This document shows positions 1 through 7,431 of a DNA stretch of 63,234 bases, piece by piece. Both the position numbers and the translations under genes were made by a program. Within the stretch, counting starts at the first letter, position 1. Every line of letters starts with the position of its first letter. The stretch comes from JBAZWE01 sp041658605. GTDB lineage: Bacteria > Actinomycetota > Thermoleophilia > BMS3ABIN01. The notes below the pieces were generated by a model. The model saw only the letters and a program-made list of their open reading frames with translations. It was not told the DNA's origin and did not search any database. The stretch is from the NCBI GenBank assembly GCA_041658605.1, contig JBAZZU010000014.1:1-63234 (forward strand), written 5' to 3'.

Positions 1-227
1 TTTTCTTCATTTGTAACGCAAATTTATCTCATAAATGAAAAAAAATCAACAATTTGGAGTCTTTTTGGAATAAATAATATTCGCATTTCACCAAGATAGA
101 ACCATTATGAAACATATTGGTACACTTAGAGGCATGAAGGAATAGGACATATATCTGGATATTGCGGAGAAAGAGGACAGTTCGGAGCGGAGAGTTCCGT
201 CCGTATGAGAATTCTTCAGGTTTTAGT
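1..227. other. AT-rich non-coding edge
   Basis: This stretch lies downstream of the last gene of the minus-strand signalling operon. It is clearly more AT-rich than the rest of the window. I see no open frame with a ribosome binding site, no tRNA and no clear terminator. A short GGAC...GTCC palindromic patch near 176-204 is the only visible structure. Confidence 0.4.
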
Positions 228-908
228 CTACGCGACCACTATTGAGGGGATGTTGAGGAGGATTTGAATATGATCGCAGCTTTCGGTGTTTATGGAAATG
301 CCGGCCGCCAGCTTTTCCAGGCATCTGGTTATGATTTCGTCCGCCATGATGCCCTGCTCCGTTGATCCGGACATCCCGCCCTCGGCAACGATGTTTATCA
401 TTACCGTGCCGCCCTTTTCCATCGAGACCCCCAGGTTGACGCTGCCGTTTTCCTCCATAGAATCGAGCACCGGGGTTATCAGGCTGAACAGGAGGTAATG
501 CAGGATGGATGCGTCATTGGTGACCGTGGCTTCGTCGTCACCCGCGGCCATACTGAGGGACACCCTCCTTAAGGCGGCGTGTCTCTGGAGCAGCATCGTC
601 AGCTCTCCAGTAACCCTGCTCACCCTGAAGCGGCTGATGGGGGCATCACCCCTGTGGGCAAAACCGTTCAGCGCCTCGACCATCTCTGCCGCCCTGTCCG
701 CCCTCTCACTGATACTTATTGTGATTACCGCGCAGCGTTTGTTTACGCGGTTGATAACCCGCTGCTTCGCCTGAAGCAGATCGCCTATCAGACCGCTGTA
801 CTCCTTGATAACGGCAAAGTGATTCTGGATTTCATGTGTCGCGTCAGCTATCAGCCTGCCCTGGAATGCGATCTGACCCTGGCGGAAAAGGTCGTCGCTC
901 AAGGTCAT
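228..908 (-). CDS. Truncated histidine-kinase-like protein without ATP-binding core
   Basis: A 226-residue soluble protein. Residues 22-31 contain the H-box-like motif ATHEIQNH with candidate phospho-acceptor His25, followed by a long helical region like a DHp dimerisation hairpin. The C-terminal half looks like a degenerate ATPase fold. I cannot find the N-box asparagines or the DxGxG and GxGLG glycine boxes of real histidine kinases. It may be a phosphotransfer or anti-kinase protein rather than an active kinase. Its ATG overlaps the stop of the upstream receiver gene by 4 nt, so the two are translationally coupled and probably partners. It is the last gene of a five-gene minus-strand operon. 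The function is inferred from the H-box and context only. Confidence 0.75.
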   Translation of the reverse strand: MTLSDDLFRQGQIAFQGRLIADATHEIQNHFAVIKEYSGLIGDLLQAKQRVINRVNKRCAVITISISERADRAAEMVEALNGFAHRGDAPISRFRVSRVTGELTMLLQRHAALRRVSLSMAAGDDEATVTNDASILHYLLFSLITPVLDSMEENGSVNLGVSMEKGGTVMINIVAEGGMSGSTEQGIMADEIITRCLEKLAAGISINTESCDHIQILLNIPSIVVA

Positions 909-1315
909 GACCGGCTTCCCCCGCCGCTTTCCTGTTCGACCGCCTGCTTTTTCGCGACAGCCTGTTCGATCTTCACTATCAGCTCCGCGATATCCACTGG
1001 CTTCATCAGATAATCGAAAGCTCCGCGTTTCATGCCCTCGATACTGCTGGCGGCTGCGCCGTGCCCCGTCAGCAGTATCGCTTCGATCTGCGGGTTCCTG
1101 GCCTTGATCTCCCGCAGAGCCTCCATGCCGTCGATACCCGGCATCTTGATGTCCAGCAGAACCACATCGGGCTTCAGGCCCGAATCGAGGATCGTCAACG
1201 CCTCTTCTGCCCGGCTTGCCACTTTTACATCGATGGAGCGCATCCTTAACCGTTCCGCAAGCGTTTCGGCGAATTCCATCTCATCGTCCACTAGCAGTAC
1301 ACTGATCTTACTCAT
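905..1315 (-). CDS. Stand-alone response regulator receiver protein
   Basis: A 136-residue CheY-like receiver with every conserved residue in place: acidic pair Asp10/Asp11, phospho-acceptor Asp55 in LLDIKMPG, switch Thr83 and Lys105 in MKPVD. There is no DNA-binding or enzymatic output domain; a short Gln/Ser/Gly-rich tail follows. It starts 6 nt after the stop of the Cache histidine kinase and overlaps the next gene by 4 nt, so it is most likely phosphorylated by that kinase. It may pass the phosphate to, or be controlled by, the truncated kinase-like protein encoded next. Confidence 0.93.
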   Translation of the reverse strand: MSKISVLLVDDEMEFAETLAERLRMRSIDVKVASRAEEALTILDSGLKPDVVLLDIKMPGIDGMEALREIKARNPQIEAILLTGHGAAASSIEGMKRGAFDYLMKPVDIAELIVKIEQAVAKKQAVEQESGGGSRS

Positions 1316-1321
1316 CCCTGT

Positions 1322-3049
1322 TTATCCCTCCAGATCGCAATCAATTGGAAAATCAACAATAAACGTCGCGCCTTCATCAGGCGGACTCTTGACGCTGATG
1401 CGCCCGCACAACTTTTTCACGAGACCATAAGTTATAGACAGGCCGAGCCCGGTACCACTCGTCTCACTCCTGGCCTTTGTAGTAAAGAATGGTTCGAATA
1501 AATGCTTCATCGCATTATTGGGAATTCCCGGACCCGTATCCGTGATGGTCACCCGAACCCGCTTTGGATTCTTCAGGAATGATTTGATCGTCACGGTCCC
1601 CTCTTTCTCAACCGCGTCTATGGCGTTGTTGATTATGTTCAGGAAAATCTGCTGCAGCTGGCCGCGGTCGCTCTGGATCGGAGGCATCGTGTCGTCCAGC
1701 AGAAGGTCCAGCTTTATGTCCCTGAAAAGGGCTTCCTTCTCCACGAAGCTCACGACGTCCCTGATGACATCGTTGACCAGCAGTGATTCTTTTTCCACAT
1801 CCATGCGCCGCGCAAACCCAAGCAGCCTGTGCGTGATGTCCTTGCAGCGTTTGACCGCGGCACTCGCGCCATCCGCCAGGAGCAGAAACTTGTCACGATG
1901 GTCGAATTCGCCGGAGGCCTGGGTCAGATCGCGGATCAGGCCAATTTTCTCGTTGATGATGGCCAGCGGATTATTGATCTCGTGGGCAACGCCTGCGGCG
2001 AGCTGGCCGACGGAGGCCAGCCGGGCCGACTGTTGCGCCTCGGCGAGTATTTCATCGCGGCGTTCATCAGCCTTCCTGATCATCGATACCATCAACCTGG
2101 TGACGCGGAAGATTATATAGAGGGCAACGAGCGCGCACACGATGGCGATCGCGATAAACTGCAACCGGAAATTGTTCCATTTCTCTCCGAACGTAGTGCC
2201 TCTTCTTTCGACGACGAGGATCCACGGCATTCCGTCGAGCTTGCTGGACGCCACCAGTACTGGCGAAGCATCATCATTTCTCTCCTGAACGGAAATCTTA
2301 TTGCCGGTCGCCGAAATGTCTCCGCTGTAGGGATCGCCTATCTTCCCGTGGTTGGCCGACTGGGTTTTAAGAATTCCGTCCGCTCCGACCAGGAACATGT
2401 CTGTCGACGAGTCGGTATTTATAGTGGTTATGTAGTTCGCGAGGTGCTCCGCATCGATGCTCGACCGCAGCATCCAGTAGGTGTCGGTCCCGGGCGCGCC
2501 GCTGGTCACGGTGACGACAAAGTGGGGAACACCACGGTATCCCGAAAAAATATCGCTGATATAGGTTTTTCGCGAATAGGCGTTCTGGAACCATTCCTGG
2601 TCGGAGTAGTTGATGCCCTGGAACGGGTATGGACCCACGTAAGCGCGCTGGACCCCGGTCTCGTCCAGGGTTCCCAGGTCGACCACCCATCCATATTCGT
2701 TTCTCAACCGGATGAAAAGAGTGTCAAGGGCCTTTTGATCATAAAGCTCGCCATAACTATAGCCCTGCGCCACCACGATCATCGTTGACAGCGTTTCCTG
2801 GATATGGAACTCGAACGACTGCTTTGCGCTGAGCGCGTCCACGTTCAGCTTGTCGCTGGACTCGCTGCCCAGAAGATTGCGGTATTGATAAAAGCTCAGA
2901 GTCGTTATGACCACGAGCGGCATGACGACAGCCACGAAGGCCGCGGCGATAAAAAGCCGGTGCAGATAAGTGTATCTCTGTTCCCTGCTTAAAGTGCCCC
3001 GCGGCTCATCGGATTTCAGGTACTGGGATATCTTCGACAAAAGGGTCAA
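1322..3049 (-). CDS. Membrane sensor histidine kinase with extracellular Cache domain
   Basis: This is a classical sensor kinase. In order it has a transmembrane helix (about residues 31-53), an extracytoplasmic double-Cache-type ligand domain (about 60-280), a second helix (about 297-315), a DHp domain with H-box VAHEINNPLA (His about 356) and a HATPase domain with intact N, G1 (DTGPGIP) and G2 (GTGLGLS) boxes. Cache sensors of this DctB-like layout usually bind small organic acids or amino acids; the ligand here is unknown. I chose the TTG start at 3049, which sits just after a GAAGAAAG ribosome binding site. An in-frame ATG at 3100 would overlap the upstream gene by 38 nt. It forms an operon with the receiver immediately downstream. 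Confidence 0.92.
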   Translation of the reverse strand: MTLLSKISQYLKSDEPRGTLSREQRYTYLHRLFIAAAFVAVVMPLVVITTLSFYQYRNLLGSESSDKLNVDALSAKQSFEFHIQETLSTMIVVAQGYSYGELYDQKALDTLFIRLRNEYGWVVDLGTLDETGVQRAYVGPYPFQGINYSDQEWFQNAYSRKTYISDIFSGYRGVPHFVVTVTSGAPGTDTYWMLRSSIDAEHLANYITTINTDSSTDMFLVGADGILKTQSANHGKIGDPYSGDISATGNKISVQERNDDASPVLVASSKLDGMPWILVVERRGTTFGEKWNNFRLQFIAIAIVCALVALYIIFRVTRLMVSMIRKADERRDEILAEAQQSARLASVGQLAAGVAHEINNPLAIINEKIGLIRDLTQASGEFDHRDKFLLLADGASAAVKRCKDITHRLLGFARRMDVEKESLLVNDVIRDVVSFVEKEALFRDIKLDLLLDDTMPPIQSDRGQLQQIFLNIINNAIDAVEKEGTVTIKSFLKNPKRVRVTITDTGPGIPNNAMKHLFEPFFTTKARSETSGTGLGLSITYGLVKKLCGRISVKSPPDEGATFIVDFPIDCDLEG

Positions 3050-3062
3050 TTTAATTCTTTCT

Positions 3063-3401
3063 TCATTGAGCCGCTGCCTGCACGATCGTATCGGGCGCAA
3101 GCAGCCCGTTGGCGAGCAATCTCAGGGCCTCCTGGTATGGGCCGACCACACCATCGATAAGCTTTATTTTTTTCCACATCAGATACTCGTAATGCACGTC
3201 GTCGATCCCCCCGCAGACAACCAGATCGACTGCTTCATTTACGACGAGGGCGCAGAGCTCGTCGCCCGAAGGCTCGGACAAAAGCAGCTCGCGTGGTTCG
3301 GGAAAAACAACCCCGTCATCCACTTCGGTAATCACTACTTCCACCGTCAGATCGAACCTCGGAGCGATGTCGTCTTTAGAAACTGCTATCAATACTTTCA
3401 T
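3063..3401 (-). CDS. NifX/NifB-type dinitrogenase iron-molybdenum cofactor family protein
   Basis: A 112-residue protein beginning MKVLIAVSKDDIAPRFD, the typical start of the NifX/NafY/NifB C-terminal fold, which in other bacteria binds metal-cluster precursors. The family also contains many stand-alone members of unknown role in anaerobes without nitrogenase. No nif gene is visible in this window. It lies between a sigma-54-type activator (60 nt upstream) and a Cache kinase (its stop codon overlaps the kinase ribosome binding site), so it is probably co-transcribed with signalling genes. A role in sensing metal or redox state is possible but is only inference. Confidence 0.85.
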   Translation of the reverse strand: MKVLIAVSKDDIAPRFDLTVEVVITEVDDGVVFPEPRELLLSEPSGDELCALVVNEAVDLVVCGGIDDVHYEYLMWKKIKLIDGVVGPYQEALRLLANGLLAPDTIVQAAAQ

Positions 3402-3461
3402 GCGTGATATCCCTCACTGGCCATGCAGCGGCTCTCGGCCCCGGCATCGGATCCTGATAAA

Positions 3462-4832
3462 TCAGATGCCATGGCGTTTGAGTTTCCGGTAAAGAGTACT
3501 GCGTGCCCAGCCGAGCATTTTCGCAGCCTCGCTGCGCTTGCCCCTGCTTTTCCGCAGGGCTTCGATGATCATCTCTTTTTCGACGTCATCCCATTTCGTG
3601 CCCCTGCTCCTGACATCGCCACGGGAATCATAGGAATCCGTCTTCTGTCCGCTCCCCCAGATGGAGGCATATTTGTCCGCCTCGTTTCCGTGCAGGAGAT
3701 ATTCCGGCAGATGCTCGCGTTTCATTGTCTCTCCATGGCTGAGCGTTATCGCATGCTCCACAATGTTGCGCAGCTCCCTGACATTTCCCGGAAACGGGTA
3801 GTCCAGCAGAACACTCCTGGTATCCTTGTCGAAGTGCGGCGCCAGGCTTCCAGACGAGAATAGTTTGACAAAATTATCTATCAGCACAGGAATATCCTCT
3901 GCCCGCTCCCTGAGGGGAGGCAGGCGAAGCCGAAGCACGTTCAGGCGATAATAAAGATCTTCACGGAACCTGTCCTCGCGCACCATCTCTTTCAGGTCGC
4001 GGCTGGTTGCGGCGATTATGCGGGCCTTCATCGCGACCTTCCTGGTACTTCCAAGTGAGAAGAACTCACCATCGTCGAGTACGGTCAGTAATTTCACCTG
4101 CAGGGTGAGAGGCAGGTCTCCGATCTCGGTAAAGAAAATCGTGCCCCTGTCAGCGAGGCGGAACATGCCGGGCTTGTTGTTTTCAGCCCCCGGGAAGGCG
4201 CCGCGCACGTGGCCGAATAGTTCAGATTCCAGAAGCGGTTCGGGCAGCGCTCCGCAGTTGACCTTGATGAAAGGATATCCCGACCGCTTCGAGGCGTGGT
4301 GTATCTTCTCGGCCACAAAGCCCTTTCCCGTGCCGGTCTCTCCCTCGATCAGAACCGATGCGTCTGTCCCGGCAAAAACCGGTATCTGCTCACCCACCTC
4401 CTGCATTTTCCGGTTTAGACTGACAACGCCGTCAAAACCGTCTGAGCCGGCACCCTTTTTCTGTAGATATGGCGCCAGGGAGAGGTCTTCGAGAATGACC
4501 ATTGCTCCAAGAAGGTCGTCGGAATTGCTCTCTATGGGTGAGATCGAGAACCGCACAGGGATGATTTTCCTGTTGCGGTCAAGGACATCGCCTTCGTGAG
4601 CTACGATCATTCGTTCTTTAAGAACTGGTACAAAGAAATCAGGAAATGGATGAAGGCTGGTACGCAGGATGTAATCGGCCGGAATCCCGGCGGCATCGTC
4701 ATTATTTCTGCCGGTAAGCGCCTCTGCCCTGCGGTTCATCCTGCTGATGTTCAGGTTTTCGTCAACAAGAACAACGGCATGGGGAATGCCGTCAAGAAGG
4801 TTTGATAAATTAGCGTTTTGAAACATAATCAT
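3462..4832 (-). CDS. PAS-AAA-Fis sigma-54-type activator with altered GAFTGA loop
   Basis: A 456-residue bacterial enhancer-binding protein. It has an N-terminal PAS domain (about 10-115), a central AAA+ domain (about 135-375) and a C-terminal Fis-type helix-turn-helix (SEAAKMLGWARSTLYRKLKR). Walker A (GETGTGKG, 164-171) and the arginine-finger region (RFREDLYYRLNVL) are intact. Two normally invariant positions are changed. The sigma-54 contact loop GAFTGA reads GAFPGA (211-216), and the Walker B aspartate is Thr235 (FFTEIG instead of FLDEIG). Such a protein may be unable to remodel sigma-54 and could act as a repressor or a plain DNA-binding sensor. It heads the signalling operon. A TATAAT box at 4838-4843 lies 5 nt before the ATG, suggesting a leaderless mRNA; a second ATG at 4826 is possible. 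Confidence 0.92.
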   Translation of the reverse strand: MIMFQNANLSNLLDGIPHAVVLVDENLNISRMNRRAEALTGRNNDDAAGIPADYILRTSLHPFPDFFVPVLKERMIVAHEGDVLDRNRKIIPVRFSISPIESNSDDLLGAMVILEDLSLAPYLQKKGAGSDGFDGVVSLNRKMQEVGEQIPVFAGTDASVLIEGETGTGKGFVAEKIHHASKRSGYPFIKVNCGALPEPLLESELFGHVRGAFPGAENNKPGMFRLADRGTIFFTEIGDLPLTLQVKLLTVLDDGEFFSLGSTRKVAMKARIIAATSRDLKEMVREDRFREDLYYRLNVLRLRLPPLRERAEDIPVLIDNFVKLFSSGSLAPHFDKDTRSVLLDYPFPGNVRELRNIVEHAITLSHGETMKREHLPEYLLHGNEADKYASIWGSGQKTDSYDSRGDVRSRGTKWDDVEKEMIIEALRKSRGKRSEAAKMLGWARSTLYRKLKRHGI

Positions 4833-4930
4833 ACAATATTATACACTATTTGTTCTATTATGTGTCATATACAGGAATTTCCTTTAGAAAACCAGCAAAT
4901 TCAATCATTTTTGATCCAGGTGAACAAAAA

Positions 4931-4956
4931 AGGGGCACGAACCAACCCTGCCCCCT
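4931..4956 (-). terminator. Rho-independent terminator of the small surface protein gene
   Basis: On the minus strand the stem GGGGCA/TGCCCC is followed directly by a run of six T. It lies about 170 nt after the stop codon of the small TGAE-type protein (5130-5420), with another hairpin between, and is the only well-formed terminator downstream of that gene. Confidence 0.6.
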
Positions 4957-5079
4957 TAATAACAGTTATTTAGCCGTTTTCCCTAGAACGGATCGATAAT
5001 CCTGACGGTCAAAATATACGGAGCGCTGATTAAGGAAAACAACCCCCCTGGCTGGCAGCTGCTCTTAGATGCGCACATT

Positions 5080-5106
5080 AAGAGAGCCGCTCCAAGCGGC
5101 TCTCTT
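5080..5106. other. Perfect 11-bp palindromic hairpin
   Basis: AAGAGAGCCGC and its exact complement are separated by a five-base loop. The T run lies on the upstream side for minus-strand transcription, so this is not a canonical terminator in that direction. It could be a processing or transcript-stabilising stem for the small protein mRNA. Confidence 0.5.
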
Positions 5107-5129
5107 AAAAAAAGATTCAATTACGTTGT

Positions 5130-5420
5130 CTAGGCTTTTGCTCTTTTCGTAAGAACATAACCTGACCCTATCAATGCCGCGCCTGCCAGCCCGAACAGCA
5201 GTACCTCCGCGCCAGTCTGGGTTGCCGTGGAGCCCGAACTGCTCGAGGAACCCGTTGAGCCTGAGCTGACAACGCCCGGGCTGTTATTTACTACCGGTGC
5301 TGCAGGTGCGGAACCGCCGCCAGTTTGCCCAAAAGCGCCTGCCGGCGTTATCGCTGCCGCTAATAGCGTTGCCATAACCATGGCAACAGTGAGAAGTAAC
5401 ACAAATCTTTTACTGATCAT
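5130..5420 (-). CDS. Small Ser/Gly-rich secreted protein with TGAE-type C-terminal anchor (copy 1)
   Basis: A 96-residue protein of three parts. There is a signal peptide (residues 1-29, ending around PAGA), a mature segment of only about 40 residues built almost entirely of Ser, Gly, Thr, Ala, Pro and Val, and a C-terminal tripartite sorting-like signal: TQTGAE, a hydrophobic helix, then KRAKA. The C-terminal 28 residues closely match those of the protein at 30985-31209. The TG followed by a helix and basic tail resembles LPXTG signals but lacks the Leu-Pro. The ribosome binding site GGAGGTGG lies just before the ATG. It follows a GT-C glycosyltransferase gene after 123 nt. The Ser/Thr-rich core could be that enzyme's substrate, which is inference. 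I recognise no named family. Confidence 0.85.
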   Translation of the reverse strand: MISKRFVLLLTVAMVMATLLAAAITPAGAFGQTGGGSAPAAPVVNNSPGVVSSGSTGSSSSSGSTATQTGAEVLLFGLAGAALIGSGYVLTKRAKA

Positions 5421-5543
5421 TGTCCACCTCCTCTCGATATTCCAGTAAGTACGTTGACAATAATAGAACTTCTTTTAACTCGATAAAATAATATAAGAAA
5501 TATTATCAACCTTCAATAATGACCTGCTGATAAGCGCACCCTG

Positions 5544-7211
5544 TTATTCCTGGAACCGGTAAACGATTATCCGGTCCTCTATTTCCCGTGAGAATACTAT
5601 GGGCAAAGAACCCATGCGATTAGTGTAGAAACCTGCCCCGGCCCAGGGGTTCCATACTCTGAAAGGAAAACCGTCGCCCGGCTCATATCGAAAAAGCTCG
5701 GTGTATGATCCTTCCGGCCAGGCATTTGAGGGAGATGCCAGGGAAGAAAAAATGATCATGTCGCCGGTCTTTATTTCCGTCCTGTCGTTCAGCATTTTGA
5801 ACCCCTGCTGCTCCAGGTAATATCTAAAACCGAACTCCCCCCTGATAAAAACAGTATTTCCAACTACAGGCTCACGCCGCAACTGTATCGCAATCTGTTC
5901 GGCGATCTCTGGATAGACAGATGCGGAACGGTAGTCAGCCACCGCTGCCGCCAGACCTCCTGCCAGGGTGAAAAAGAGAGTCGTGACTATAAAGATGGTC
6001 CGCAGCCGTGCATGCCCTCGCCAAAGGTTCTCAAACTCACGGACAAATAGAAGGATCAGTGGTGGAAACATGAGCAGCAGATGGCGGGCGGAAATGTAGG
6101 GAACGAGAAACACCATGTACGCTACGGCAGCTGACACAAACCATGAAAGCAGAAACAATGCGTCAGTGGAAGGCCTGCCATTTTCATTTATCGAAAATGT
6201 AATCCCATAAACAAAAAGCCTCACAACGACCATGACGCCGGCGAATGTGAGCAGCACGATCTGTACAAGGCGCATCGCATCAGCTTCTTCGCCGTAAAAC
6301 GAAATGGCAGTCCAGACGACAACCAGCAACAATAATACAGAAGCAACCAGAAGATCTATCCTGCTGCGAATATAGAGTATTAGAACTGACAGAGGAAATA
6401 TTGTCGTTCCACCCAGCATTATCAGCATCGGCCTCAGCTGGATGCCGTAATCATCGTTATAACCCGGCAGCAGCCGAAAGTCCTGCCCCCTGATTTTGTA
6501 TGAAAGGACCGGAAGCCGCCCATAGATTTTGTATGTCGCAAACAACCAGACAGCGCCGCCCATCACCAGAAACCCAAAAGCCAGATAACGCCTGAGACGG
6601 AATGGTCTGGACACTGAAGCGTAAAAGATAAGGGCTGGAACCACGCTGAGGGTCTGATAAGCGGTGACGGCGGCTAATGTCATAACCACGCCGGATGCCG
6701 CCAGCAATCTGCTGTCATCCTTATCCGCACCCTGGATGAAAAGGGTTGCCGCAGCCAAAGCGAGCGAAAGCCCGGGCAGGTTATCCATCAGCGTGTGGGA
6801 TAAAACCATAAACCCCGGCGTGAATAGCAGCAGCAGCGTCGCGATCAGGGGCTCACTGGTAAAGCGACGGGCGAGATAGTACATTGAAAATGCGGCGATA
6901 AGCGGAAATATCAGGTAGAGGCCATGAAAGAGCGCCTCACTTTCAGCAGTGCCCATCCTCAATGTCATTCCCAGATAGGTTGTTAACAGGGGGCCATGGG
7001 GATCGCGATAGCTTTTGAAGAACTTGCCCGCGTAGGTGTAATTCTCAAGTTTGATATTGGTGATATCGGACGATGATGCACGGGCGAACTCGACAAAATC
7101 CCGGTCATCCTGATTGAATGGTTGATTGATGAAGGGCACCGTCAGCACGAGCACAGCTGCGGCGATTACCAGAAAAACCTTTATCTGAGATTCTTTTTGC
7201 GGATTTCCCAT
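5544..7211 (-). CDS. GT-C (family 39-like) membrane glycosyltransferase
   Basis: A 555-residue polytopic membrane protein with roughly 11-13 hydrophobic helices. After the first helix, the external loop carries the acidic motif NQDDRDFVEFAR, the place of the catalytic Asp in ArnT/PMT-type GT-C enzymes. It is followed by DPHGPLLTTYL and later HLLLMFPPLILLF, shared with two relatives at 31334-33115 and 33108-34847. Such enzymes move a sugar from a polyprenyl-phosphate donor to lipid or protein at the outer face of the membrane; the acceptor here is unknown. A soluble domain of about 130 residues ends the protein. The tiny surface protein gene lies 123 nt downstream on the same strand. Confidence 0.88.
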   Translation of the reverse strand: MGNPQKESQIKVFLVIAAAVLVLTVPFINQPFNQDDRDFVEFARASSSDITNIKLENYTYAGKFFKSYRDPHGPLLTTYLGMTLRMGTAESEALFHGLYLIFPLIAAFSMYYLARRFTSEPLIATLLLLFTPGFMVLSHTLMDNLPGLSLALAAATLFIQGADKDDSRLLAASGVVMTLAAVTAYQTLSVVPALIFYASVSRPFRLRRYLAFGFLVMGGAVWLFATYKIYGRLPVLSYKIRGQDFRLLPGYNDDYGIQLRPMLIMLGGTTIFPLSVLILYIRSRIDLLVASVLLLLVVVWTAISFYGEEADAMRLVQIVLLTFAGVMVVVRLFVYGITFSINENGRPSTDALFLLSWFVSAAVAYMVFLVPYISARHLLLMFPPLILLFVREFENLWRGHARLRTIFIVTTLFFTLAGGLAAAVADYRSASVYPEIAEQIAIQLRREPVVGNTVFIRGEFGFRYYLEQQGFKMLNDRTEIKTGDMIIFSSLASPSNAWPEGSYTELFRYEPGDGFPFRVWNPWAGAGFYTNRMGSLPIVFSREIEDRIIVYRFQE

Positions 7212-7371
7212 TTTTTCACCGTCTAAGCCTACGATTGTACATGGCGGTTTAGTTTATGTCTTTAAATAAACATGAATAGCGATTATTTCTCTCCCCCCTT
7301 ACCCCACGAAGACATAGCAGTCCAGTTCCTTCCAGACGTAAAAACGGGCAAACCAACCAGCATGGAAAAAA

Positions 7372-7396
7372 GGGGCACGATCTTCGATCGTGCCCC
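7372..7396 (-). terminator. Rho-independent terminator of fhs
   Basis: On the minus strand a near-perfect stem (GGGGCACGA/TCGTGCCCC) is followed by six T. It lies 36 nt after the fhs stop codon and separates fhs from the divergent-to-tandem glycosyltransferase region downstream. Confidence 0.85.
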
Positions 7397-7431
7397 CGTG
7401 AATTACCACTTATGTGTACGCGAATGCTTTT

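Larger units (their letters stand above)
4833..5129. other. Intergenic region with promoter and hairpins
   Basis: The gap between the sigma-54-type activator and the small surface protein holds no open frame I would call a gene. It contains the putative activator promoter (TATAAT at 4838-4843 on the minus strand, with a weak ATGACA -35 at 4863-4868) and two hairpins, at 4931-4956 and 5080-5106. Confidence 0.5.

Noticed and set aside
1829..2788. A 319-codon plus-strand frame opposite the Cache kinase
   Set aside because: It is a shadow of the kinase coding strand; similar long shadow frames occur opposite other GC-rich genes here (for example 8284-8754 and 9340-10164).
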